DNA from: Planctomycetaceae bacterium
GTDB taxonomy: Bacteria; Planctomycetota; Planctomycetia; Pirellulales; Pirellulaceae
Reading direction: 5' to 3'
DNA: 42,182 bases
NCBI GenBank assembly: GCA_015490875.1
Contig: WFWZ01000088.1
Span: 1-42,182, forward strand
Shown: positions 28,145 through 36,453 of the stretch, piece by piece
How the letters are laid out: each line of letters begins with the position of its first letter
Numbering within the stretch: the stretch's first letter is position 1
Notes under the pieces: generated by a model
The model's input: the letters and a program-made list of their open reading frames with translations, nothing else
What the model was told of the DNA's origin: nothing
The model's database searches: none
Translations under genes and position numbers: made by a program

Positions 28145-29254
28145 ATGGCAATTTGGGACTGGACAAGGCGAAGCTGGAGTCCCATCGGCATCGAAGTGGG
28201 TAGTTCGGGCGTGCGCATGCTCCAGCTGTCCCACGACGGAACGCGTCTGCACGCCATCGGGCGGCGCGAACTTCCGCCTGCCTGCGACGGCGACCTTTTT
28301 TCGGGCGATCGGCAAACGGCTCTGATCGACGCCATCGACTCGCTCCGCGCCCAATCGGCATTTCGCGGCCGTCGTGCCGTCGTCGTCCTCAACGACCGCC
28401 AGCTTCTGGTACAAAACCTCCGCGTGCCTCGGGTCTCCGAGCTGTCCCTTCCCGATCTGGTCGAGCGGGAACTGGCCGAACGGCTCCCCTATCCGATCGG
28501 CCAGGCGGAAGTTCGCCATGTGACGGTCGGCGAGGTCCGCCAAGGAGACCGCCTCTATCGAGAGGTCATCGTCTTTGCCGCTCGAAGCAAGACCCTCCAC
28601 CACATCGTCACTCTCTTTGACAAGGCGGGACTTCAAGTATGCGCGATGGACGTGGAGCCCGCGGCGTTGATTCGTTCCTTCCTGCACGAGTATCGACGCG
28701 ATGAGGACCGTGCGTCGCGCACGTTGATGGTGCACATCGGCACGGCACGTACGGTCGTGCTGGTCTGCGGCGATGGTCATCCGCTCCTGATCAAGTATTT
28801 GCAGATTGGCGGCCGGCAGTTCGATCAAGCGGTGGCCGAGCACCTCGATATGGAGCTGCGAGCGGCGGCGTCGCTGCGGCGCCACCAGGGAGACCGGCGA
28901 GCCAGTCGGCGGGACCCCGACGTCTTGCGATCGGTGCGCGAAGCCACACGACCGGTCGTGGAAAGGTTGATTTCGGAGCTGGCGATGTGTTGCCGCTACT
29001 ACAGCGTCACCTTCCGCGGTTCACCCCTCTCCCGAGTCCTGCTAGGTGGCGGGGAGGCTGATGCCGACTTGGCGCGCCTCATCTCGCAACGACTCAATTT
29101 GGCCGCCGATGTCGCCCAGCCATTTCGTCACATTCGAGCGGTGACGCCTGTCGAAGACGCGCCAGCGTGGGATGTCGCCGTGGGCGCGGCACTGCGCGAG
29201 CGATATGCATCGCCTAAGCCCGCCGCGACCCAGCCTGCGGAGAGTCGAACATGA
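28145..29254 (+). CDS. pilM: PilM-like actin-fold ATPase
   Basis: PilM is a cytoplasmic actin/FtsA-like protein that holds the PilN tail in type IV pilus machines. The 369-residue product has the first phosphate-binding strand pair IGIEVGSSGVRMLQL (about 14-28), the FtsA-like inserted region, the second element MVHIGTARTVVLV (about 196-208), and VLLGGGEADADL near 298-309. GAGGAGAGG lies just before the ATG. The stop overlaps the pilN start. PilM with PilN and PilO marks this system as type IV pilus-like even though its pseudopilins look like those of type II secretion. Confidence 0.85.
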   Translation: MAIWDWTRRSWSPIGIEVGSSGVRMLQLSHDGTRLHAIGRRELPPACDGDLFSGDRQTALIDAIDSLRAQSAFRGRRAVVVLNDRQLLVQNLRVPRVSELSLPDLVERELAERLPYPIGQAEVRHVTVGEVRQGDRLYREVIVFAARSKTLHHIVTLFDKAGLQVCAMDVEPAALIRSFLHEYRRDEDRASRTLMVHIGTARTVVLVCGDGHPLLIKYLQIGGRQFDQAVAEHLDMELRAAASLRRHQGDRRASRRDPDVLRSVREATRPVVERLISELAMCCRYYSVTFRGSPLSRVLLGGGEADADLARLISQRLNLAADVAQPFRHIRAVTPVEDAPAWDVAVGAALRERYASPKPAATQPAESRT

Positions 29255-29988
29255 TGCAGATCGACTTTTTGCCCCAGAAATTCCGCGAACGGTACGACGT
29301 CCGGTACCAGCGGCTATGGCGGATCACCGTCGCGTCTTTGTTCATCGGCGTCGTCGGCGGTACGGCCACACTCCAGCACTGGCTTCGCTGTGACGCCGAA
29401 GAGCGACTCGAAGCCATTGCCAACCCTCATGTCACGGCCCTGCGGATCAACCAAGAGCTGTCCCGAGTCTACCGGGAACTTGATCGTCAAAAGCGTCAAG
29501 CGGCACTACTGACATACTTGCGGCACCCGTGGCCGATGACGCGGTTGTTGGACCAGACGTTGACGCCGTTGGAGCCGTCGATTGCCTTGGAAAGTCTCGA
29601 AGTGGTGTACCAACCGGTCGGTTCGGCCCCAGGACTCCAGGATGTTCCAAACCGGCGGAAGGCACCAAGTGAGACAGAGGAGAAGGAGGGCGCCCAGGCG
29701 GACCTCGAGGAACTTCGGCGTCGCTACGACGGCCGCCGTTTTCTCATTCGACTCGAGGGTACCACCCGTGACCTGGACGCCTTCCACCGCTACCTGGGGA
29801 AACTCGCGCTCATGCCGCTGTTTGAACACGTCGAGATCGGGCGTTTGGAACATCTGTCCGGCGACGAGGCGGGAGTCGAGTTCTCCGTTCAGATCACGGT
29901 GCGTCCCGGTCTCGGACAGGTCGTCGTCGACCCGGCGAGGCAAGAGCAAGCCCGGCAGGATCAGGAGGGACAGCCATGGCAACGGTAA
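29251..29988 (+). CDS. pilN: PilN-like inner-membrane protein
   Basis: The 245-residue protein begins MMQIDFLPQKFRER, which contains the PilN tail motif (I-N/D-x-L-P) that docks into PilM. One membrane helix follows (about 25-45), then a coiled coil (about 65-85) and a ferredoxin-like periplasmic domain. This layout matches PilN, and the homologous arm of GspL. ATGA overlaps the pilM stop, and the 3' end overlaps the next gene by 13 bases. A Glu/Gln-rich tail ends the protein. Confidence 0.82.
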   Translation: MMQIDFLPQKFRERYDVRYQRLWRITVASLFIGVVGGTATLQHWLRCDAEERLEAIANPHVTALRINQELSRVYRELDRQKRQAALLTYLRHPWPMTRLLDQTLTPLEPSIALESLEVVYQPVGSAPGLQDVPNRRKAPSETEEKEGAQADLEELRRRYDGRRFLIRLEGTTRDLDAFHRYLGKLALMPLFEHVEIGRLEHLSGDEAGVEFSVQITVRPGLGQVVVDPARQEQARQDQEGQPWQR

Positions 29989-30530
29989 TTCGCCGGAGAC
30001 GGCGGGGATTGTGGATGACGAGCCTGCTGGCGGCAGGATCTCTACTTTACACACTCTTCGTCTTTCTTCCGGGCCAACGGACCTTGTCGGAACTGCGTGA
30101 GAAGCTGCGGCGCCAACAGGAATTCGTCGTTGCTTCCGAGCGGCTCAAGTCGACGATCTCGTTGACCAAGGCTCAGCTGACGCAGGTGCAAGACTATTGC
30201 GCGCGTTGGGATTGCAATCGACCGTTGGCTCGAAGACTCCCCGAATTCCTGGCTCGCATTACCGGTGCCGCTGACCGAAACCGTGTAACACTCGTGCGCC
30301 TCATGCCCGCTCGCTCAGAAGATTTCTCCACCTTTGAACGCATCACACTGGAGGTGTCCGTGACGGGCCCCCTCGACGGCGTGCTTGGCCTCCTGCAAGA
30401 AGTCGACCGTCTGCCAGAACTGCACTGGGTCGAACATCTGGAAATCCGCCGCGTCTCCGAAGGAGAGGGTCAGGTCGACAGCACCTTTCGGTTGGTACTT
30501 TTTGCCGGTTTTTCCGAAGAATCCGGTTAG
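29976..30530 (+). CDS. pilO: PilO-like inner-membrane protein
   Basis: The 184-residue product has a short basic cytoplasmic N-terminus (VIRRRRRG), one membrane helix (about 12-31), a coiled coil (about 35-70) and a C-terminal alpha/beta domain with a strand pattern like PilO/GspM. PilO pairs with PilN in the periplasm and links to PilP and the secretin. It starts inside the end of pilN. The sequence is divergent, so assignment rests on topology, size and gene order. Confidence 0.8.
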   Translation: MATVIRRRRRGLWMTSLLAAGSLLYTLFVFLPGQRTLSELREKLRRQQEFVVASERLKSTISLTKAQLTQVQDYCARWDCNRPLARRLPEFLARITGAADRNRVTLVRLMPARSEDFSTFERITLEVSVTGPLDGVLGLLQEVDRLPELHWVEHLEIRRVSEGEGQVDSTFRLVLFAGFSEESG

Positions 30531-30543
30531 CGAAACAGAGACG

Positions 30544-30633
30544 ATGACCGATAACGAAAAGGTAAGAACGTCACGTCATCGCGAGGCCATGGTGTCTCAA
30601 GAGGATGATTTTCCAGGGGAGGCTATCCAGTGA
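30544..30633 (+). CDS. Possible 29-residue leader peptide gene
   Basis: An ATG at 30544 opens a 29-codon frame whose TGA stop overlaps the GTG start of the next gene (GTGA). The peptide is charged and has no signal. Its own ribosome site is weak, and the next gene has a good one, so it may be chance. It is kept as a low-confidence candidate for translational coupling. Confidence 0.25.
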   Translation: MTDNEKVRTSRHREAMVSQEDDFPGEAIQ

Positions 30634-31277
30634 CCTTGGGGAAACTGGGGAAGCAGATCGCACGCGAGCTCCGGCAGAATCCCAAGAAAGGGGTGATTCT
30701 GGCGGGAATGTGTGTGGTAGCGCTGTATTACTGGGTCCCCATTCTTCGACGCTGGAGCAGCGACAAGACGCCTGCCACCGCGACCGCCGCCTCCGCGGCC
30801 GCTCCCGAGCAGCAGCCGAGCGTGACAAGTCATCGGGGTGCAAGGAGGCGCTGGGAAGAGGTCGCAACGGCCATCGATGGCGACCCGCAAATGCAACCTG
30901 TGGACGTGGGTCTGGCGTGGAATCCGTTCGCGACGGCTGATGAGGCCGAGCAGAAAGAGGAGCTTGAGACAACGCCGCGGGAATCAGTGACGGCGACCTC
31001 GCCCCAGGAAGCGGGGCTGCAGCTTCAAAGCACGATCGTCGGCAAACACCGGCAAACCGCGGTGATCAATGGTGTTGCTTACAGCACCGGAAACTGGGTC
31101 GTGGCTCCGAACGACACCAATATTCGGTACCGGCTGCTTGAGATCACCGAGGACGCCGTCATTCTCGAACGTCACGGACAGCGTTACACGCTGGCGCTCG
31201 ACGCAGACGAGATGTGGGCACCCCACGGCGGCGCTGCCCAGGAAGATGCAAGTGAGGAGTCCAACGGTCCGCCGTAG
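30630..31277 (+). CDS. GspC/PilP-like periplasmic linker protein
   Basis: The 215-residue product has a cytoplasmic N-terminus, one membrane helix (about 20-36, GVILAGMCVVALYYWVP), a disordered Ala/Thr/Pro linker and a compact beta domain (about 130-190). That domain contains STIVGKHRQTAVINGVAY and LLEITEDAVILERHGQ, the pattern of the homology region of GspC and of PilP. This region contacts the secretin N-domains and thus links the inner and outer membrane parts. The GTG at 30630 has GGGGAGG seven bases upstream. It directly precedes the secretin gene. Confidence 0.82.
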   Translation: MTLGKLGKQIARELRQNPKKGVILAGMCVVALYYWVPILRRWSSDKTPATATAASAAAPEQQPSVTSHRGARRRWEEVATAIDGDPQMQPVDVGLAWNPFATADEAEQKEELETTPRESVTATSPQEAGLQLQSTIVGKHRQTAVINGVAYSTGNWVVAPNDTNIRYRLLEITEDAVILERHGQRYTLALDADEMWAPHGGAAQEDASEESNGPP

Positions 31278-31334
31278 ACGGGCGGCCCGACGAGGGGGCG
31301 AATTCGAGCTAGCGGAGGAGGACAAGGAGGTCCC

Positions 31335-33509
31335 ATGCGTGTCGTATGGATTTGGATCGTGATGCTCGGATGCGCCGCGGCCGGAGTCGCCGCCGCCTTC
31401 GCCGTGGCCGATTACACAGACGAGCCGGTCACTTCGGTGCCGACGCTTGAGACGGCCGCACGCCCCAACCCAGAGCCACCGGGTGCTCCAGCGGTTCTTG
31501 ATGAGCCCGGTCCGGGACTCTCCCGGCCGGAAAGACTCCCCGAGGCTCCTCCCGTCTCCGCCCAGCTCGGATCCATCGTCTCGGGCATCCAGGAGGTCAC
31601 CGAGAAGCTGACCACACAGCAGCAGACCCTTCTGGAGACGCTCCAGTCCATCCAAGAACAGTCGAGGCAACAGGAGCAAGAGAAGCAGCAAGCGGAAGCC
31701 CCTCAACCACCACGGACCGAGCAAAGTGAGCCTGCTGGTGAGGGCGCGGTGGCGACCGGAGGACGTTCGCTTCCGGTGATCGAAGCCGAGGGAGACAACC
31801 GGTTGCGGATCAACATTCAAGACGCGGACATTCGTGACGTACTCGAGATGCTCAGCCGCCAGGGCGACCTGAATATCCTCCCGGCACCCGACGTGACGGG
31901 GACCGTCAATGCCACCTTGAGCGGCGTGACGATCGACGAGGCACTGGAGGCGATCTTGCAGTCAGCACAGCTCGTGGCCTACCGCCAGGGAAAATTCATC
32001 TTTGTGGGCACGCCAGAGAGTATCTCGCAGATGCGGAACACGTCGGAACCGGTTGACGTGCGCATCTTTCGTCCCAACTACGTCACCGCTGCCGATCTGC
32101 AGGCGTTGATCGCGCCGCTGCTAAGCACGACCGGTCAGGCCACGGTGGCCCAGACGCGCACTCTCGGTCGCTCGAGCCGCGTGGCCGTTTCCAGTCCTGC
32201 CGAGGTGGGCATTCCGACCGATCCCAACGCCGCCGGCGGCGACGCCTTTGCCGGAAATGAAGTGGTCATCGTGCGCGATTACCCGAACGTTTTGCGGCAG
32301 ATCGAAGCGGTGGTCCGCGAGGTCGACCAGCGGCCTCGGCAAGTCGCCATCGAGGCGATCATTATCGGCGTGCGCCTCGATGACTCCAACTCGCTCGGCG
32401 TCAATTTCGAACTGCTGCGCAACAAACAGAACGTCCGTCTGATCAGCGGTTCGCCTCTGGACAACCTGGCTTCGATCGACGTCAGCAGCGGAGGCTTGAA
32501 ATTCGGGTTCCTCGACGGCAGCCTCGCCGCTTTCATCGACGCGCTCGAGACGGTCGGCGACACGAACGTCGTCGCTTCGCCGCGCGTCGTCTGCCTGAAT
32601 AAGCAACGAGCGGAAATCCTCATCGGCTCGCAGCTCGGCTACGTCAGCACGACGGTGACGGAGAACTCGGCAACTCAATCTGTCGAATTCCTCGAAGTGG
32701 GAACCCAATTGCGCATTCGTCCCTTCATCTCCGATGAGCGCATGATTCGCCTCGAAGTCCATCCCGAACTTTCCACCGGTTCGGTGCGAGTCGAACAAGG
32801 CATGACCCTCCCTGATAAGGAAGTCACGCAAGTGACCACCAACGTCCTCTGTCCTGACGGCAAGACGCTCGTCATTGGCGGGCTGATCCGGGAAGATCTC
32901 ACCACGACGAGTTCCCACATTCCGTACTTGGGTCGCGCGCCGCTGATCGGTCCTCTGTTTCGGCGCGAAACCGAGACGACTGAACGCCGCGAGATCCTGA
33001 TCTGCTTGACGCCGCGCATTATCGACGACCCGTGGGCGTGCGAAGAGGACGCCGAGGCTACCGCAGCGTTTCTGCGACGCCAAGCCATCTATGCGGACAA
33101 GATGAGCGTCCTGGGAACCCGCTCGAAAGGACGCCTCTACCTCCGTCTGGCCAAGTCGGCTTGGCAGGCCGGCGACCTCGTCGCTGCGTTCCGCTACGTG
33201 CAGGTCGCGCTTCATTTCGACCCGGACAACTTGGAGGCTGCGAACCTGCGGACCCAAATCATTCGCATCCGTCCTGACCTCGATCTCCCCATTCGCCGAC
33301 GCCTTCGCGAAGGACTGCCCCTGTGGGAGCGGCCGGTGCGTAACTACTCGAAAGACGGCTTTCGCTGGCAGGATCCGATCCACGTGATTCCCGGCGAGGG
33401 CGGGATGATCCATGTCGGGGACGTGGAAGCCGCGGAAGAGGTGGCGGTTCCCACACCGGTCGAATTGAAAACCGATCCGGCCGAAGACGCCGAGTCCCGT
33501 GAGGAGTAA
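31335..33509 (+). CDS. Secretin (GspD/PilQ-type outer-membrane channel)
   Basis: The 724-residue protein forms a gated ring in the outer membrane. In order it has an N-terminal hydrophobic segment (about 1-24), a Pro-rich and Gln-rich coiled region (about 30-140), an N0/STN-like domain (LRINIQDADIRDVLEML, about 156-225), an N1-like repeat with an extended loop (about 235-330), and the secretin domain (about 335-558). The secretin domain carries VASPRVVCLNKQ, EVTQVTTNVLCPDGKTLVIGG and REILICLTPRIID. An unusual extra 165 residues follow, including a TPR-like pair of helices (about 598-648) and an acidic end. AAGGAGGT precedes the ATG closely. It is the last gene of the operon. Confidence 0.93.
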   Translation: MRVVWIWIVMLGCAAAGVAAAFAVADYTDEPVTSVPTLETAARPNPEPPGAPAVLDEPGPGLSRPERLPEAPPVSAQLGSIVSGIQEVTEKLTTQQQTLLETLQSIQEQSRQQEQEKQQAEAPQPPRTEQSEPAGEGAVATGGRSLPVIEAEGDNRLRINIQDADIRDVLEMLSRQGDLNILPAPDVTGTVNATLSGVTIDEALEAILQSAQLVAYRQGKFIFVGTPESISQMRNTSEPVDVRIFRPNYVTAADLQALIAPLLSTTGQATVAQTRTLGRSSRVAVSSPAEVGIPTDPNAAGGDAFAGNEVVIVRDYPNVLRQIEAVVREVDQRPRQVAIEAIIIGVRLDDSNSLGVNFELLRNKQNVRLISGSPLDNLASIDVSSGGLKFGFLDGSLAAFIDALETVGDTNVVASPRVVCLNKQRAEILIGSQLGYVSTTVTENSATQSVEFLEVGTQLRIRPFISDERMIRLEVHPELSTGSVRVEQGMTLPDKEVTQVTTNVLCPDGKTLVIGGLIREDLTTTSSHIPYLGRAPLIGPLFRRETETTERREILICLTPRIIDDPWACEEDAEATAAFLRRQAIYADKMSVLGTRSKGRLYLRLAKSAWQAGDLVAAFRYVQVALHFDPDNLEAANLRTQIIRIRPDLDLPIRRRLREGLPLWERPVRNYSKDGFRWQDPIHVIPGEGGMIHVGDVEAAEEVAVPTPVELKTDPAEDAESREE

Positions 33510-33577
33510 GAGGTTACGCCACGAGTGCCGGGGGCCAAACCACACGCTCGAAGATGAGAGCGACACCTGCGGCTGGC

Positions 33578-34150
33578 TCACACCCTCGAAAATCCGCTCC
33601 CATCCCTTTTTCTCGGTCCCGGCGACTCGATCCGTACGCGCGGGATCCCCTTGGCGGCTCGAGCGAAAACGGGATCGACGATTCCCTGCTCAGCAAGTTC
33701 CGCCCATGTGCCGAGCTCCGTCGGAAGAGGAGCCGCTTTGAGCAGTACGAGCTCGGCGACGTGGCGCCGGCGAGCGATCAGTGCCGCAAGCGTGTCGCTC
33801 GTAGCATTCCAAGTCGCCAGGCGGTATTCCCTGTGCCAGCTTGCCGGAAACGCCCGCACTTCCTCGAGCAAATTCAGACATGAATGCGACGGCAGATCCA
33901 GCAGTGATTCGAGGAGTTCTTGAGTAAGCGTCAATGAGTGAAGCGTCAGGTGGTAGGAAGTTTGCTGGGACAAACCAAAGCGGCGATCCCATTGACGCAC
34001 CAGGTCAGCCGCCTCTCCTCCCCCGGCTATCCACCACTCATCGGCACGCGTTTGCTCGGCACACCATGCTCGGATCTTGGCTGGACCATCGGGTTGTCGG
34101 AGCAGGCTGCCGCCAACCTTCACGAGCCGCGTTCGACGGGGATTCGGCAT
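33578..34150 (-). CDS. Amino-acid-kinase-fold protein, MfnE-like
   Basis: The 190-residue product starts with the kinase loop LVKVGGSLL (about 9-17), has AGGGEAADLVR (about 42-52) and NATSDTLAALIARR with following VLLKA (about 115-138), as in amino acid kinases. In methanogens MfnE phosphorylates the aminomethylfuran precursor of methanofuran. Similar genes accompany H4MPT-dependent C1 metabolism in methylotrophs and planctomycetes. It starts two bases after the stop of the MfnF-like gene, with AAGGA upstream. The pairing with that gene is the best evidence for this role. The protein is shorter than typical amino acid kinases. It converges on the secretin gene. Confidence 0.75.
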   Translation of the reverse strand: MPNPRRTRLVKVGGSLLRQPDGPAKIRAWCAEQTRADEWWIAGGGEAADLVRQWDRRFGLSQQTSYHLTLHSLTLTQELLESLLDLPSHSCLNLLEEVRAFPASWHREYRLATWNATSDTLAALIARRRHVAELVLLKAAPLPTELGTWAELAEQGIVDPVFARAAKGIPRVRIESPGPRKRDGSGFSRV

Positions 34151-34152
34151 CG

Positions 34153-35178
34153 CTATCCTTTCTGCCAGAGTCGCAAAAGTGCCATTGATGTGTCACAGTT
34201 TTCCAACGAGGCGTTCCACCATTGCGACAGGTGCGCCCAAGCACGGGAGACCCCAAGTCGCTGCAATGCGGCCTCGGCCAGGAACGTCCCTTTTCCTGCC
34301 ACGACCACGCGGTGCAGCGACATGTCGTGTGTTTGTGCCATTCGCTGGAGGGCGCACGCCACGCGATCGACGAGCCGCGTGTAGAGATCGTCGGCCGCCG
34401 CCTGTGCATCGGCTTCCGTGAACTCGCCGTGTCCAATCGCAAGGATCGTCCGGCTAAGGCGTTTCCGTGCTGCGGCGCGCGTCGCCGGCCGTCCATCGGC
34501 GGTATGGACCGACTCGGTACGCTCAGGAAGCAGTCCCAGCAGGAGGCAGACGTCGAGAGTTGTGGCGAACCACTCCGCGGAGCACGGAACGTCGTCGCCT
34601 CGATAGCGAACGTGGTCGGCAATCGCACAAATCGGAGTGCGCTCGACACCGAGGTAGACCAGCTCGCCGGCGCGGAGGCGGTCGGTGTCATGAAAGGCGC
34701 CAGCCGCGACGTTGCCCGAACGGATGGGCGTGATATCGGTCGTCGTCGTGCCGATGTCAATCAGCAGAGCGTCCGAAGGATCTTCACCGCGGTCGACAAG
34801 CGTTCGAGCGACCGCCATTGCCAAAGCCAACCAATTCGAGGCCGCGAACTGCGGTGGGTGCTCGAAGACCTCGTCGGCCGGGTGCCACCGTCGATCCAGC
34901 CCGAACCAGCGCACCGTGCGATCGCCCGCTGCCTCCTGAAGAGCACGAGCGATGAAGCGGACTCCGGTTTCTCGGTCGTCGAAGCAGTCGGCCAATTCCC
35001 CAGTCATGACGGCCAGGACGGTGTCCGATTCGGGAAAGTGTTGCTCGAATTCCCGTGCGAGCACCGAAGCGAGGCGGTGAGGATGTTGCCACAAGGCGAA
35101 CGGAATCGAGCGGGGCGCAGCATGGTCGGCTGCGAATTTCAGGTTGGCGCCGCCGATGTCCAAAGCGACACAGGCCAT
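34153..35178 (-). CDS. MfnF-like protein of the H4MPT-linked C1 pathway (hydantoinase/oxoprolinase-like)
   Basis: The 341-residue product has two nucleotide-binding elements of the oxoprolinase/ASKHA type: ALDIGGANLKFA at the start (about 5-16) and LLIDIGTTTTDITPI (about 135-150). It then has GELVYLGVERTP, and VVVAGKGTFLAEAALQ toward the end. This is the pattern of the TIGR03123-like family associated with H4MPT-linked C1 transfer. In methanogens the homologue MfnF joins the furan diphosphate to glutamyltyramine. From the ATG at 35178 no good ribosome site is seen; a TTG five codons upstream is the alternative. It forms a two-gene operon with the MfnE-like kinase. Confidence 0.82.
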   Translation of the reverse strand: MACVALDIGGANLKFAADHAAPRSIPFALWQHPHRLASVLAREFEQHFPESDTVLAVMTGELADCFDDRETGVRFIARALQEAAGDRTVRWFGLDRRWHPADEVFEHPPQFAASNWLALAMAVARTLVDRGEDPSDALLIDIGTTTTDITPIRSGNVAAGAFHDTDRLRAGELVYLGVERTPICAIADHVRYRGDDVPCSAEWFATTLDVCLLLGLLPERTESVHTADGRPATRAAARKRLSRTILAIGHGEFTEADAQAAADDLYTRLVDRVACALQRMAQTHDMSLHRVVVAGKGTFLAEAALQRLGVSRAWAHLSQWWNASLENCDTSMALLRLWQKG

Positions 35179-35469
35179 GGGAGGACGATGCAAGGCTCAG
35201 GAGGAACGGTTCGCCGCCGACAGGTTCGCAAGCGCAAGACCACAACGTGAGGGGGCTTACCCAGGGAGAGACCATTGTGGCAGGAAGAAGACCAACTCCC
35301 AAGGTGTTGCTCCCAGATGCAGCGAACCCCCGGGGAGCTTTCCCCGATGAATTGGCGATGGGTCATCTCCCCGGGTTGCCAAGCGTGCCAGTATGATGCA
35401 CACCAGCAATCATGCATGGCTCGACGTCGAGCGTTTCCTCCATCTTTCTCCAACAAGAGTACTTCTGAC

Positions 35470-36438
35470 ATGTTTGCCGGTGACTTCTTTGCGCCTCATC
35501 AAATCCGCCTCGTCGACATCCCCTTGGAAGAAGCGAGGGTTTCCGCGGAGCCGGGAGAACCCCGGATCCTCTTTCAACCGGAACTCGCCTGCTTGTGCGG
35601 CTCGGACCTGCTCTTCTACGAAGGAGACTATCCCGAATACCAGCCGCATGTCGGGCAGTCGTTGCACGAGATGGTCGGCAGGGTGCTCGAGTCCGAAAGC
35701 GACCGCTTCCAGCCTGGGGAGCGGGTGCTGGCAGTGCCGTATGAGCATTTCGGGTTTTATGAGCGTTACTGGGTGGCCGCCTCGAGGGCCATCCCCGTCG
35801 ATCCTCGTCCACCGCTCGCCCAAGCCCTCATGGCCCAGCCCTTGGGAACCGTAATCTACGCTCTGAAGAAACTCCCTGACATCTTGGACCGGGACGTCGC
35901 CGTGATGGGCCAAGGCCCAATGGGGCTGCTTTGGACGGGCGCGCTACGAAACTTGGGTGCTCGGAACATCATCGGTGTCGATCCTGTCGCCGAGCGTCGC
36001 GAGGTGAGCCGCCAGATGGGGGCGACCGAAGTGCTCGACCCTGGCGAGGGGAATCTCGCGGAAGCTATCGCGGAACTCACCGAGGGGGGCGCGGACATCG
36101 TCATCGAGGCGGTGGGGCACCGCGAACAGGTGTTACCTCAGTGCATCGACGCTTGCCGGCCCGGCGGGACAATCCTTTTCTTTGGAGTTCCCACCGAAAC
36201 GATCGACGGCGTACCGATGCAGCGCGCCTTTCTGAAGAACCTCCGGATCGTCACGAGCGTCAATCCCGACTTTCGGCGGGACTTCCCATTGGCCATGCAA
36301 TGGATTGCCGAGAAACGACTTGACGTGGCACCGCTGCTCACGCACCGCTACGACTTGGCCGACATTGGGACCGCCTTCGAGCTCTTCCACGCCAAGCGTG
36401 ATGGCGCGATCAAGGTGCTGATTGATATGCCGCAATGA
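35470..36438 (+). CDS. Medium-chain dehydrogenase/reductase, zinc-type relative
   Basis: The 322-residue product has a GroES-like N-terminal domain with CGSD and a catalytic-lobe segment GQSLHEMVG, where the family usually has GHE. A Rossmann domain follows with VMGQGPMGLLWTGALRNLGA (about 144-163), ending in the usual LFHAKRDGAIKVLID. The structural four-cysteine zinc lobe is absent. These enzymes oxidise alcohols or polyols with NAD(P); substrate unknown. It is divergent from the C1-linked pair and could act on a C1 or sugar substrate, which is speculation. The frame opens upstream to 35275, but the ATG at 35470 fits the family N-terminus. Its stop is 15 bases from the convergent DUF1598 stop. 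Confidence 0.85.
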   Translation: MFAGDFFAPHQIRLVDIPLEEARVSAEPGEPRILFQPELACLCGSDLLFYEGDYPEYQPHVGQSLHEMVGRVLESESDRFQPGERVLAVPYEHFGFYERYWVAASRAIPVDPRPPLAQALMAQPLGTVIYALKKLPDILDRDVAVMGQGPMGLLWTGALRNLGARNIIGVDPVAERREVSRQMGATEVLDPGEGNLAEAIAELTEGGADIVIEAVGHREQVLPQCIDACRPGGTILFFGVPTETIDGVPMQRAFLKNLRIVTSVNPDFRRDFPLAMQWIAEKRLDVAPLLTHRYDLADIGTAFELFHAKRDGAIKVLIDMPQ

Positions 36439-36453
36439 CTTGTCGAACGTGGA

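Noticed and set aside
32121-33581. 486-codon minus-strand open frame
   Set aside because: Antisense to the secretin, whose motifs are unmistakable. Composition is that of a complement frame.
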